From the NCBI GenBank assembly GCA_038503075.1, contig JBCAML010000003.1, positions 1,674,001-1,738,000 on the forward strand: a stretch of 64,000 nt of DNA, written 5' to 3'. Numbering within the stretch: position 1 is the first letter of the stretch; each line of letters starts with the position of its first letter. The notes below the pieces were generated by a model that ran no database searches, had not been told where the DNA came from, and saw nothing but the letters and a program-made list of their open reading frames with translations. Below, in pieces: positions 48,405 to 60,263 of the stretch. The position numbers and the translations under genes were made by a program. This DNA is from Gyromitra esculenta. Taxonomy: Eukaryota; Ascomycota; Pezizomycetes; Pezizales; Discinaceae.

Positions 48405-51147
48405 CTAGAAGCCATATCTCAGGTTACCCCTCAAGTGGAGTTTCCTCGAACTCTGTCCAATAGCAATCCCAATACCACCAGATGGGATCTCCCAGTTCTC
48501 GATTGCAACATTGTAGTAACTCAGATCCCTCCTGTTCAATTCGAAATCAACCTGCTTGCTCTCGCCTGGCTGCAAGAAGACCTTTTCAAATCCTCTCAGA
48601 ACGCGGACTGGAAAGTCAACGGTCTTGCTCTGGAACTGGACGTAGAGCTGGGCAACTTCGGCACCAGCGACCTTGCCGGTGTTCTTCAAGGTCATTGAGA
48701 CTTTGTAGACAACTTCCCAGAGTGCAGGGTTACCGCCCTCAGCACCACCGGCGGGCATGAGGCTGTGTGCCTTCTCGTAGCCAACGGGGTAGGGATACGG
48801 GCCAACAGTGACATTTGAGACTGAGGTGAGGTAGGGATAGATCATGCGATTGATCTTGGTGAAATTCTGAGGGAAGAGAACTTCGGAGACTGAAGGAAGT
48901 TCAGACTGGTAAACAGGGGAGATGGCAGTGGGGCCGGGGCGTGGGGCCGGAATCGGGGCCATGGATCCTACAAGCTCGGTTTTAAGGTTGCTGAATTCAA
49001 AGGTGGTGTATGACAACCCAAAACCGAACTCGTAACGAGGAGTGATGTTGGCCTTGTCAAAGTGTCTGTAATCGATGTAGAGACCCTCGGTGAAATCCTG
49101 CTGGGGTGGGCTTGCATTCTCTGTATACAAAACACCAGCAGTTGGGCCGTAGTCCGCAAGGGCCTTTCCGATGGTGTATGGAAGCTTTCCGCTGGGGTTG
49201 ACATCGCCATAGAGAACATCAACAAGAGCGTTTCCGCTCTCTTGGCCGGGGAGATGGGCCCACAAGATACCTTGAACACGGTGAGACTGAGCCCACTGCT
49301 CGACGATGATAGGCCCAACAGTGTGTACCACGACAATGGTCTTCTTGCAGTTTTGGGAAACAGCAGCGATAACATCGTTTCCACCGAGCTGGGTCTCGAT
49401 GTCGTTCCTGTCACCCTCGTTGCCGTTCCAGGTGATGAAACCTTCACCGGAATCGGCACTGACGAAGGTAATACAGATGTCCTGATTCTTAGCAGAAGCC
49501 TTCATATCTTCAAGTTTGGTGTTGTTGAGGATCGAGGTAACAGTAGAGCCATCCTGGGTGGCACGCTCAGTGATAGCAGCAAGAGGAGAAATAAGGTATT
49601 CGAAATCAGTAGAACCAGACCCCCATCCCACAGCAAGAGTTCCCTGGTTGCATCCCCTATCGGCGCAGGCATTAGGGCCATTTCCAGGACCAGCATCCTC
49701 TCCGTAAATACCGATCTTCAACGGCCCACTCAATGGGAGGACATCCTCGTTCTTAAGCAGGGCAATAGAGTCGGCAGCAATCTTCCTCGCGAGCGTTTTG
49801 TGGTCAGCTTGGACGTCAACGTGCTGGTTTACAACACCGACGGGACCCTCGTTAGAACCATAGTAAATGTTTCCTTCGGTTTCCTTAGTCCATGAACTGA
49901 AGTTGGGTTCAGGGTATTCCTCATCTTGACCGAACTTGTACCAAGTGGCGATGATACGGGTAACCATGTCGTCGAGACGGTCGATGGGAACTGAGCTGTT
50001 CAGAACGGCCTTGGTAAGTTCGGGGCCGAGGAGAGAAACACGATCATCCCAGACCAAACCGTCACCTGAAAATTAAAATTAGTTTTTGCTTGCAAATTGA
50101 AATATTCGTTAAGGAAAAGCTTACCAGGCATGGTCATATCCATTCCAGCAAGAACGGATGCAACACCGCTGTACTGTGCGAGCCAATCCGACATAATGAA
50201 CCCCTCGAAACCCAATTCATCCTTCAGCACAGCATTCTGTAGCCACGAATTCTGGCAAGAGGCACTGTTGTTGACACGGTTATAAGCGCACATAACAGCG
50301 CCGACACCAGCCTTAACAGAGTCTTGGAAGGGCCAAAGGTAGATCTCGTGGAGTGTCCTAGCATCAATGTTTGCGGAAACCGCTCCGGGCCCCTGACGGA
50401 AATGCTCCTGTTCATTGGCTATTTTATCGTTTGTCAGTACCTTTTCCCTAGCTTCAGCGAGAGATAATGGGGATAAGCATACCAATAAAATGCTTCGCGG
50501 TAGCAATCACGCCGTTGGATTGAATTCCCTCAATGGTGTTTGCAGCTGCGATACCCTGAAGGTACGGGTCTGAACCAAAACCTTCCCAGTTACGCCCACC
50601 AGCAGGCATGCGGCCCAGAGGGCCCATCGCAGGTCCGAGCATTACATTAGCACCCTTTCCACGGAACTCAGCTCCCAGACCCTCTCCACGGAGACGGAAG
50701 AGCTCCTTGTCCCAAGTGCCACCGGTCGTAATACCGGCGGGCCACGAAGTAATCTTGTCCGCGAATCGCACACCCAAGGGTCCGTCCTGAAGACATATCG
50801 AGGGGAATCCGAGACGAGGCACGGGACCGGTGTTTCCTACACAAGGGCCCATAGCCCATCCAGTTCCGGTTGTAACGTTCACTAAATCACGCGCAAGACA
50901 TTAGATATAAATTTAATATCACGAGAGTATGCGGGGGATACAAACCCTTCTCCAACAGAGTCATCTGAGAGACCAGGTCATAGGCTTTGCTGTATGCATC
51001 GGCCCATGACGCTGAGTTACCTCCCTTTGGTGCTGGATAATACGGAGGGCTCGCTGTCGAGGCACCAGACTGTCTTGATTCCAGAGGAGCAGATGTTCCC
51101 AGACCCAATTGGGCAGCGAGGAGGAATGCCGAGTAGAACCCGATCAT
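48405..51147 (-). CDS. Secreted GH3 beta-glucosidase
   Basis: Four exons, complement(join(48405..50065, 50125..50418, 50483..50881, 50946..51147)), give 851 aa. It resembles the extracellular fungal beta-glucosidases that release glucose from cellobiose and beta-glucosides. A signal peptide ([20 protein letters not shown]) precedes the GH3 N-terminal barrel with [25 protein letters not shown]...NEQE and GFIMSDW, in which Asp278 is the nucleophile. The GH3 C-terminal domain carries [10 protein letters not shown] with Glu515 as the probable acid/base. A fibronectin-III-like domain closes the protein ([35 protein letters not shown]). The length matches the family. Intron phases agree at every junction. 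GCGGGG boxes (CreA-like) lie about 200 bp (minus strand, 51347-51352) and 390 bp (51534-51539) upstream. Confidence 0.95.
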
Positions 51148-54100
51148 TGTTCCTGTCAGGTACGCAGAGCCTTACTTTTAAAAAAAAGTAATAAAAAAAA
51201 GGTTCACGGTAGGGGAGGGAATTGAAAGAAGGGAGACAGAAGACCGCAAGAAACAGCAGTGTTAAGGAACCCAAAACCGTGGGGCCGTGAGGTTCATCTT
51301 ATACTCTCCCATCATCACGGCGAAACAGTATAATTATGGATTGATCCCCCGCAAATTTCTCCTTGGGATTCAATCGCTGGCCGCTAACGTCGGTGAAATT
51401 ACCTACAGTCCCTGCCATGGCTTCGGGCATCAATAACGCATTCGTTTTGTCCACCCGATTGTCTTTCCCAATCCGTAATTATTCCCCTATGTCCTAATCC
51501 GTAATGTTTCCCCGAGGCCGCCCAGAATAACGTGCGGGGTACATCTCGATAAAGTATCCAAGATGAATGTGGGAGAAACTGGGGTAGCAAACTATGATCT
51601 TCCTGGTTACTCCAACGTGCACCCCCCATGTGAAAGCAACTCTATGCACTCAATCCCAGGTTTTTACCCGTGTTTAACCCTACGGCTATCGGGGATACGC
51701 AGCACAGCTTCCGAACGTTTAATTTCTGGGGAGACAAGAACGAATCCATAAGGCCCCACAGGAACAACAATATTGCCAGGTTAATTTGTGCCTCAAAGGC
51801 ACAGATATTGTCCTGCTGATTCCACGATAAGCTTATTACCAATATTCACAAGCAGTTAGTATCATCGAATAGTCTTGTCTGCTTCGCCGTACCTGCCGCT
51901 TTCCGCAAGTAAACAACACGTAGCTAAAATGCCTGCATGAATCAACTCACACAGCGATGATTTCCGGGGAAAAAGTGGGATGTAGGTGGTCAGGTTGGGC
52001 TTGTAGACTAGATGCAGTAATTGATGCTCAGGGGTGAGATTCGGGTGGCCCGTGTCTGTGACGGCAAGTACTACCTTGCGCATATCCTATTCTGCTTTTC
52101 TCATATCAATAGGTGATGGGCTGTGATGGGCGCCGCTCCCGACAAATGGTAAACAAAGACAGAGGCATCGGAGAATATTTTACCAATTGGAAAAACAATG
52201 TTGCTCTCTAGCCAATGGAACCGAGTGCTGAAAGATATGCAGGTAATAAACATTCGGTAACACAGCAGAATACAGTAACTATAATTGGATGTAGTTAGTA
52301 GGAGTTGTCGGCACAACCTCGGCCTGCGAACTCGATACCAGCAATACCACTATAGATTAGGTTCAAAGTTAGCCTCTTTTCTCCTACTCTAATGTCTGGC
52401 AACTGCACGGCTTGGCCGTGAACTAAATCCTAAAGAGACAACCACCGCAGCAGGGATAATTGTAGTTGATAAACGAAAACCCTAATTCACTCCTCCATGT
52501 GATTTACATTACTAACTCTGGCCAGCCGGTGGTTGGGATTCGAAGAATTTATTTACCAGTCGAGAAGAGGATTCCAGAAACACAAGATAAGGCAGATATC
52601 AAAGCATCGCTATCGATGATGATGATGGTTGAAATTCAGGGGCTAAAATAGCTAAATTGTTGTCTCACCGCGCGCCTCGGTAGATCGAGGTAAACCGTGA
52701 CTAAGGTCGAAGATCAAAGCAGTTTCACGCGAGGCCCAACCGGAATTTAGAAATTCTGCATGTCGCATCCTAGTAGCTTCTTTTATAAGAGTAATCGAAT
52801 ATAAGTTTAATTGGTTCCCCTGCATCTAAAACAAAGCCTGAAAACACATGGATGCGAAAGTATATATTTCGTACCGCGAACCGACAACCACGAATAAATC
52901 AGAAACTCGGGTATAATCAGTGCAGTCTTAAAAATTCTTGTTTCTGAATATGGAACCGTTGGGGAAACGGTTAAAATTACCAGCTACAAGACACAATTGA
53001 TCCGCAAAGCTGTTTTTTCGGATTCTAACCAATTAACCAGTTTATTGATAAACGTTATAATATTATAGCTACATGTACAGTCTCGTTCGAAAAGTCTTGG
53101 CACTCCTCGTCTCTATTACGCACGACTACCGACGGATTGAGGATATAATTTTTGTAGAAGATAGTTATGCGAGGTAGTTAGATGTTATTCAGCATCTGAG
53201 GATCTCCATAGTTTTCCACCCTTTTGAATCACCGCCTCCCAGTTCGATTCGTAGCTATTTAGTTTATTATCAACGATTAGTAGGGTGCCAGGATTTTGCG
53301 AACGTGACTGTACATGTATCTTCGGTTCAAGCAATTGACACCTCCAAAAAAAAAAGCATGTAGTTCCCGCAATAATATCTAAAAGAGAAATAAAAGAATA
53401 AAAGAATAAAATTATTAGGAGTGAAACTTTTCCAATAAATATCCCCACCCAATAAATATATAACAAATCTAGCGCAAGGTTTGGGCTGGGCACTACTTTA
53501 CTCGCAAGGTTCTGAGGGAGCTATAAATTCCTCCTCCTCCTCGGCCTTAATCGAAGATTGATTCGCATCTTAGATGCTTTAAGACTCCCCCCTCCCGTGT
53601 AACTCACCCGCAATTTCCCATTACCGCAATACTAAAATTTCACTGTTCGTTTCGATCGTTCCACAATACCCCATTCGCAAATTATTCGCCGCCAGATGAG
53701 GAATAATTCCGAAAATCAGCGTTCTTTCTGACCTCGAGACTTTGAGAAAGCCCTTTTAACTACCGCGCTACACGGAATACCAACCTTCCTCGGGCTCACT
53801 CTTTAGTAAATCCTAACCGTAACTTCACTTTCATTGCATCCACCCAGGCACCTGGATGGGTTTTTTGTTCTAACCGATCCTTCTTTTCGACGACCCATTG
53901 CCCGCATCAAGTGCAAGCCCGAGCGATCAGTATATCCATCCCCCAGCTATCAGTCAGTCAAAGCGGACCAAGATCTACCACGCATAATCCAATACACTAC
54001 AACTATGCACCCTAGGATTAATACGAGGAAGGACAGAAGCCTCAAATAGGCAATTTGTAACCCGTATATGATCACTAGTTTGCTGAGAAGATCGCGGATG

Positions 54101-54489
54101 AGACCAGGGCTCTAAGTTGGATTCTGTAGTTTTCTGGTAGACGTGATGTTTGACGCTGTGATGTCTTCCAGCGAATGAGACAACTGCGCTTACTTATTTG
54201 ATGTCTCGGGTTCGCCAAGCTCGCCAAGCCTTCGTTATATCCTGTGATTTGGACTGGTCTAAAACATTATTCTTGATTGTCGGTGATCACAATGTAACCA
54301 TTAGTTAGCTGCCTCGAGATTCTGAATTTAAGTTAGCTATTTTACGCTATCAAATTTCTTAATTTTATTTTGTATAGAACTTCACTCATCACTCATCACT
54401 CGCCTAGTACACAACTTCCCATCCGCATCTAAGCATGCATAGAGGCCGCCCGTATCTCTGACCACCCCTCAATCCTCTCTCCTAAACCG
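51148..54489. other. Gene-free interval upstream of GH3
   Basis: 3.3 kb. It includes the GH3 promoter with two CreA-like hexamers and a MITE-like element at 53078-53310. Frames are short; the region around 53834-54049 is open but has no family features. Confidence 0.5.
53078..53310. mobile_element. Tc1/mariner-type MITE candidate
   Basis: The left end CAGTCTCGTTCG...TTGGCAC (53078-53103) and the reverse complement of the right end CAGTCACGTTCG...CTGGCAC (53285-53310) share 22 of 26 bases. Both begin with CAGT, as many Tc1/mariner elements do, and both are bordered by TA (53076-53077 and 53311-53312). The flanks read TACATG on the left and CATGTA on the right, so the empty site would be TACATG-TA-CATGTA, a palindrome. 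The 233-bp body has no transposase. Confidence 0.62.
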
Positions 54490-55090
54490 TCACATCACCC
54501 TCTCCGCACCCCAAAATTTCACCCTCACTATCCTACCCCCCCTCTCCATCTCAATCACCCCAATAATTCCGTCCCCAAGAGATATTTCAACCCCTACCTC
54601 CGTCTGCCCGGGAAGTCCAACGGGCAACCTCCCAGACCTCATAGGTCCTGGGAGGGAAAAACCACCGTAACGCTATCAACCTTGATAGTAGGATCGTCAT
54701 CCACAGGGCTCAATACATGAGGCCTGAAACCCCACACTACATCGACAAAAGCGATTATCTTCCCTTCCATCTCGGCAGCTCCAGACTTTCTCCAAAACGG
54801 AACGACATCTCGGAACCGAATTTCACCCTCATGGCTGAGAATAGGAAACCCTTCGAGTAGAGTAGAATCTTGATTGCGCTACGATCCCCACCAAGCGGAG
54901 AACGAAGTTACCGTACTTTACTGTAAGTGAACGGATATCGGTATCGAGGAGTGCGAATTTTTTCGGAAGCCTGGATAGGCAGATCCTTACTGAAGCCCTG
55001 AACTACGGGCAACAGGGGTAGCAAATTTTCCGGGTCTTCCGAACCCATACTTGGGTAGCGAACGATGCCACGAACTCTGTGAGAGACATC
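54490..55090 (-). pseudogene. Decayed gene of unidentified family
   Basis: The minus strand shows coding-like segments in shifting frames: FALLDTDIRSLTVKYGNFVL (near 54950-54890), then FPILSHEGEIRFRDVVPFW...FVDVVWGFRPHVLSPVDDD (about 54870-54680), then, after a further shift near 54640, GLPGQTEVGVEISLGDGIIG ending in FWGAERVM and a TGA at 54490-54492. Codon texture and continuity of hydrophobic spacing suggest one ancestral mostly beta-sheet protein broken by at least two frameshifts. The upstream 140 bases (55090-54960) may be its start. I do not recognise the family, and no intron arrangement restores a single frame. Confidence 0.35.
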
Positions 55091-56144
55091 TTATTGCTGT
55101 GAAGAAGTGTTGCTGTAGTGCAGTGTTGCTGTAGGGTAGCATTTTTGTAGAGCAATATTATTATAGCAATATGGTTTTAGAGAAATATCTTCTAATAGAG
55201 TAGAACTCCTGTCCACTCTATTCCCTCCGGGCCGAATTTTAAGGCCCGGGATCTTCGCACGACCGATAGTGATTCCGTCCTAAATGAGATTGATTTATAC
55301 ATCGTCCTCTTGTTTCGTATTAGTAAATTCTGTATAACAGCCACGACACAGTGCTTCACCTACAAACCTCATACTATCATTAGAAGGACCGGGCTAGGAT
55401 AAGGTAGTTTTTATGAATTATCCACTTTCTACCCGCAAAATCTCGAATCTTTCGGTAGCTACTGAGAATCTCCTCAGAAGTGCAATCCCAAAATAGCCAG
55501 AATAAAGAAAGGAACATACCGTGAATATCTAGTTTACGTTCCGTTTTCATGTCCACTTGTATCCATTTGAACTTGAAATATGAATCGTCATCAAAAGTAG
55601 TATTCGTGCTGAATTTCTCGCCCTTTTTGCTCAGACTTCACCGTAAAATAACTTTGCTAGGCCCTGCTTCTTAGGGTTTTTGTTAAAATAAAACATGTTC
55701 TCAGCTACTTCTGTAGCCCTTAAAAAGCTATGTTTAAATCTCTATTGATAATTTTGCTCTCTCGGAGAAAGAATGTCCATAGGGTAGTCGAAAAAATGTT
55801 TTTCCATCAGGTTTACTACCCAGGTGCTGGGTTTGTCAGAAAGTCCGGGCATAACCGGAAATTTTCTGCTAGATCGCTCAATATCAGGAATAATGACGAC
55901 TCCGTAAGAACGGAGTTCGTGTCCCTTGAAGTGACGTGGATGCCCCAAATTTATATGGGCAATATTATAACCGGGCGCCGGCATGTCAAGAGTGGTAGGC
56001 TCGACGCTTGCCTGGCTAACTCTAAGTAGTGATTACTACCATGAAACTAAAGGATCCCAAAACGATGTTGATATTAGACTCTGTACACTTTAAGGAAAAG
56101 AAAGAAAGAAAAGAAAGAAAGATAGCAACCCCGTATAAAAAAAC
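55091..56144. other. Gene-free interval
   Basis: AT-rich sequence with small repeats (GTTGCTGTAG twice near 55108-55135), a short CCGGGCC/GGCCCGG hairpin near 55229-55251 and an AAAGA-rich tract at 56096-56122 next to the following gene's 3' end. No gene seen. Confidence 0.45.
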
Positions 56145-58247
56145 TCACATATAAAAAATAAAATAAAATAAAGTACAGAAGGCCCAGCCCAAAAATTTGC
56201 GCACTCCATCAAAGGCCTTAACCGCCCCACCCTTCATCTTCTCCCACATTGCCCGAGTATCGTGGCCATCTTCTCTCTCATACCCCAACTGGGCAGCCAC
56301 CGGGGCCCCGAGATCCACCATTTCGTAAACCCCCTCCGCACCAATAGCCTGATGATCTTTCCTCACCCCAGGGTGAGGAAAGTCATCATCCGGAAGACGC
56401 ATGATCCCCTTCCTTCCTGGGAAGATCGGGCTGTTGCTCAGCGGGAGGCGCTTGACACCCATCTCGAGGTCTGGGGTCGGAGTCCTTCTATTGAAGAAAG
56501 ATGTCTGCTTGCCCAGCGTAACCCCAATGTTGTTTGGATTATTGCTACCCTCGGTTTCTTTGCGGCTTCCACCCGGATAGTTCCTCCCTCCACCAGCGAA
56601 ACCTTTAACCCCCGTCAAGAACTCGATGCTCCCACTTGGAGATAAATTCGGAGGATCCTCTGACTCCATCTTAACGAATGCCCAATCCAGGGAATCAGCA
56701 CGACCCCGGTCTTTCCCCAAAGGCCAATCCAAAACGTTCTTGAAGCCATCGTATCCATGGTAAAAAGACTCCGATGGGGCGTTATACGGACCATAGTCCT
56801 TCGGGGGGGGTGGCTGTGGTTTAATGGCGGACAAGCCTTGGGCCCACCAATCGCTTGGACCTGATTCACCGATGCCTCCTTCAAACTGCGCAAGATTCCT
56901 CGCCGGATTATATTCCGCTAGGTCGAAATGCGAATCTCTGGGATAGCCGATCTTCGGTGTCGCAGCGACTTTAGCAATCCCTTTACCCTTCGGAGAAGGT
57001 GGAGGTGTAAAAGGCGGTGGACCTGAATTCTGCTTGCTTGGTGCATAGAGTTCGACTTGGCTTTCGGTCACCGAAGAACTGGGGGATGGTGGCGGGGTGC
57101 ATAAGATACAGCCTTCATAATGCTTATGCTTGGGAGAATTGTCGATATTCTTCTCCTTCAGATTGATCATCTTTGGCTTTTTCCCCCAGCTGTCCAAAAA
57201 CTTGACACGTTTTCCGAAAATCATCATCCGCGAGTCTTTCTTGGACGACAAGCCTCCTGCAATAGCAGCATCGGCGATTGGTTCCTCGAGTCCTCTTGAT
57301 GCTTCAAACTGGGAAAGATCGATAGATGCACGACTTGGCGAGCGTTTACCAACGTTCCCAACCAGAGTAGCATAGGTTGCTGCAAGAACTTCGGCGTATG
57401 TAGCCTGCTTTGGTTGAGGGATCTCGACAGTTCTCGGGTATCTAGGCACCGTGGGTTGATAACCTGATTTTCGAATCGGGAAGACATAAGGTTTTAGGCC
57501 ATCCCCAGAAAATTGAACATTTCCTTGGAAAGGACAAATTTCTCCTGCCACACTCATCATCCTCTGATTGGCGTCTGCTTCACGAACCATCACTGGGATG
57601 CGCTGAACATTTCCTCGGAGAGGAGAAATTTCTCCTGCCACACTCTTCATCCTCTGGTTGACGCCTGCTTCATGAACCATCACTGGGTTGCGCATAGCAC
57701 TCGGTCTTATCATCTCTGTGGCACCATCGTCCCCGACAGTCGCTCTCGGCCAGATAGTAACGCCCGAACCTCCGCCCACCATTCTGCGAGGAATAGCCAC
57801 AGGAGCATATGTCAACTTGGCATAATCCTGCTCGAAGGCCTCAGGGTCCATCTCGATAACGTTGGAACTCGTCCCAGACCTCTTGGAGGTAGATTCGTTA
57901 GTGCTCCGAGACAAATGCTGTGCTCGAAGGGCTGGATGCTCGTTACGCCAGTCGACTTTCTGGAAATTGGTTTTCGTTGACTTCGGCTGGCCGTGAGCTC
58001 CAGTCATCCAAGCAGGCTCTTGCTGCTCGACGTAAAGTTGGCGTCCGCCGTTCAAACGGGGGATATAAATATCATTATTGTGAGGGAAAGGCGAGATAGT
58101 TGGAGGGTCGGGGAGCAGCATAGACGGAATGCGAACTTTGTGTTCTTCAGTTCCAAGAATAACGCGGCGGGGACGAGGGTGGACGAAAGGAGTTGGTGGA
58201 GGGATGGTAGGATCGTAAACACCCCTCTGAATGTTGGTAGAAGACAT
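56145..58247 (-). CDS. Low-complexity protein with duplicated segment and hydrophobic C-terminus
   Basis: A single open frame of 700 aa from the ATG at 58245-58247, which has A at -3. The frame stays open upstream to 58436, but that part looks like leader sequence. The protein is hydrophilic and rich in Pro, Ser, Gly and Lys, with TPPPSPSSS and FTPPPSPKGKG motifs near residues 375-420. About residues 185-245 hold two tandem 30-residue copies (NPVMVHEAGVNQRMKSVAGE and IPVMVREADANQRMMSVAGE begin each), encoded by a 90-bp direct repeat. The last 19 residues (KFLGWAFCTLFYFIFYM region) are strongly hydrophobic, so the protein could be tail-anchored in a membrane. I recognise no domain. An uninterrupted 2.1-kb frame in a normal-composition region supports a real gene. 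Function unknown. Confidence 0.7.
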   Translation of the reverse strand: MSSTNIQRGVYDPTIPPPTPFVHPRPRRVILGTEEHKVRIPSMLLPDPPTISPFPHNNDIYIPRLNGGRQLYVEQQEPAWMTGAHGQPKSTKTNFQKVDWRNEHPALRAQHLSRSTNESTSKRSGTSSNVIEMDPEAFEQDYAKLTYAPVAIPRRMVGGGSGVTIWPRATVGDDGATEMIRPSAMRNPVMVHEAGVNQRMKSVAGEISPLRGNVQRIPVMVREADANQRMMSVAGEICPFQGNVQFSGDGLKPYVFPIRKSGYQPTVPRYPRTVEIPQPKQATYAEVLAATYATLVGNVGKRSPSRASIDLSQFEASRGLEEPIADAAIAGGLSSKKDSRMMIFGKRVKFLDSWGKKPKMINLKEKNIDNSPKHKHYEGCILCTPPPSPSSSVTESQVELYAPSKQNSGPPPFTPPPSPKGKGIAKVAATPKIGYPRDSHFDLAEYNPARNLAQFEGGIGESGPSDWWAQGLSAIKPQPPPPKDYGPYNAPSESFYHGYDGFKNVLDWPLGKDRGRADSLDWAFVKMESEDPPNLSPSGSIEFLTGVKGFAGGGRNYPGGSRKETEGSNNPNNIGVTLGKQTSFFNRRTPTPDLEMGVKRLPLSNSPIFPGRKGIMRLPDDDFPHPGVRKDHQAIGAEGVYEMVDLGAPVAAQLGYEREDGHDTRAMWEKMKGGAVKAFDGVRKFLGWAFCTLFYFIFYM
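57514..57693 (-). repeat. 90-bp in-frame tandem duplication
   Basis: Two copies, at about 57514-57603 and 57604-57693, differ at roughly a dozen bases and keep the reading frame of the 700-aa protein. The mixture of silent and replacement differences suggests the duplication is not very recent. Confidence 0.8.
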
Positions 58248-60263
58248 TTTAGCTCGTTGTAGTCGTAGATAAATCTGATGAAATATCAAGGTTAAAGGAT
58301 GAAAATGGTTAAGGTAAAGGTGGTGAGGAACAAGAGGAAGAAATACGAGGATGGATCTGATGAAAGCGTGCAGGACGAACGACAGAGTCAGATGAACAGT
58401 GAGCGGATGAAACTCTGCAACAAAAAAATATAGCAAATTCTTGAAAATCCGCAGCGGAAAGAGACGGAGATAGATGCAATAAATCGTAGAGGAGTAGAAG
58501 GTCGCTGCAAGAGGAGAAGATATTGATCGTTCTGATGAAGATTCAGATAGAGGGTAGAGAGTATCAGTGGTGATAGATATCAGTGATGATGATGATGATG
58601 ATGATGAAAGAAGGAGGAAGACGATAGGAGGAAGACGAGCAGAGAGGATGGTGGGGTGGTGGGGTGGTGGGGCAGGTGGGTGAGCGGGAGCAGAGAGCTG
58701 AGCAAAGGGCTAGCGATGAGCAGTCCTCCCAATTCTCTCGTACATGTGATGATATGAATATCTCCATATAGTTGTTCAGACATAGAATAGAGGTACAGGT
58801 ACACCAAACAACCTGCCAACATTGATGGTTCAACACCCCACGACCATCGTTACCATCACCAAGCTAACCCGAATTCCCTCCTATCATCGACCAGCCATCT
58901 CGTTGGCATTATTGTTCCCTCTTCGCTGTGAACCCATCACCCGGGTCGAACGAAGTTACTACTATCGCTGGTTACCAAATCTAGCGAGCAAGAAAAGAAG
59001 TACCCCGCTGCCCCACCATGGAATCACAGAACAGTAGCAATAAATTATCCCAATCATTAAACATCAAAACCAGGAAACAGAAGAGCGATACCGATTAGCA
59101 ACTAATTGAGACTAGACATATCACGGTTACTGTTTAATCTCCTCAAATCATCTCAAGAGCAGGAACCATCCGAGCAATCCATCCATTCATCCATCCATCA
59201 TCCATCATCCATCTCAAAACCGGATACCACATCTAAAACCAAAACCGAGCACATACACATCCCCAAACTATAATATTTCCCTCCTTTCGCATCAACCCAA
59301 GCTCACAAAATCAGTTATTACCCCCGCACGCTCGTTCTGCATCATGGGCGATGGTTCGAATCACGTGTATGCCAAGACAAACCAGCGCTCCACACGACAC
59401 TCATATAAACACAAATATCAGCTGGCAACGAACGTAAACATTTCTGCTGTGCAACCAAGCAGCCGCACTTGGTGCAGATCTCTGGGATGAAAACGACGTG
59501 TATGGAAGGTGATCGGCGCATGCTGGTGAATGTGTGCGTGCGTGTCCTTATAGGTAGGGTGGCTATCGCGTGGTTTTGCTCTGACGGTTTTTGCTTAATG
59601 GTAAATAACTTGCTTGCTTCGCTAATTTCATCCCATAAACAAGACAAGGCACTAAAAAAAACCCTGCTCCTTCCTACCACTCCATATTATCTCCCCGTTT
59701 CTCCTCCCCCCGTTTGATAGTAGATGTTTATTTATACTTCTCGTACGTGGCAGGAACTAAAGCTGATGCCTCTCGTGAGCGGAGATACATATACACGACA
59801 TTTCCCAAATCTTAAAACTGAAGCTCACAGTTACATATACTTAAGATCAATAAACACACCACAACCACAGCCACGCCCACGGGCAACAAAAAGAAAGGGA
59901 ATAAAGTAAAATAAATAAAGTAAGATAGGTATTGTGGGTAGTGTAAAATGGCCGGTAAATGAAACCCGCCCCTCCAAACTGCCAAGTATATTTGTACACG
60001 TAAAAGTACGTCTCTTCGTAACAGAGAGCAATACTATCCCACCAGCCAACCCATGCATACCATTCCGTAATACCGTACACCTTAAACAAAAGAACCAAAT
60101 AAAGCAAAGAATCCAAGTCTTTCCCGCTCTCTATCCCCCCACCATATACCTTTCCCCCTCACTAATACCATCACCACCAACTCCCAATTATCCCACCTCG
60201 CCCCACCTCACGCTACCCCGCATACCCCACATACCTCGTATCCTCCATATATACACCATCCCT
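58248..60263. other. Gene-free interval
   Basis: 2.0 kb. Contains the leader of the 700-aa gene, a GAT microsatellite at 58584-58606, a GTGGGGTGGTGGGG repeat near 58650-58675 and CATC-rich repeats at 59175-59212. Open frames on both strands (for example 59342-59680) have no features of known families. Confidence 0.5.
58584..58606 (+). repeat. GAT trinucleotide microsatellite
   Basis: Seven to eight uninterrupted TGA/GAT units upstream of the 700-aa gene, outside any supported coding region. Confidence 0.85.

Noticed and set aside
49062..49895. 277-codon open frame on the plus strand
   Set aside because: It is antisense to the GH3 exon 4. The protein shows no family signature, and the GH3 frame explains the lack of stops.
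55229..55251. CCGGGCC/GGCCCGG hairpin as a transcription terminator
   Set aside because: Intrinsic terminators are not used by fungal RNA polymerase II, and no gene ends nearby.
57513..57980. 155-codon plus-strand frame with repeats
   Set aside because: Shadow of the 700-aa minus-strand gene; its repeats are the same 90-bp duplication.
59341..59380. GGTTCGAAT box resembling a tRNA B box
   Set aside because: No matching A box, acceptor stem or anticodon arm can be folded around it.
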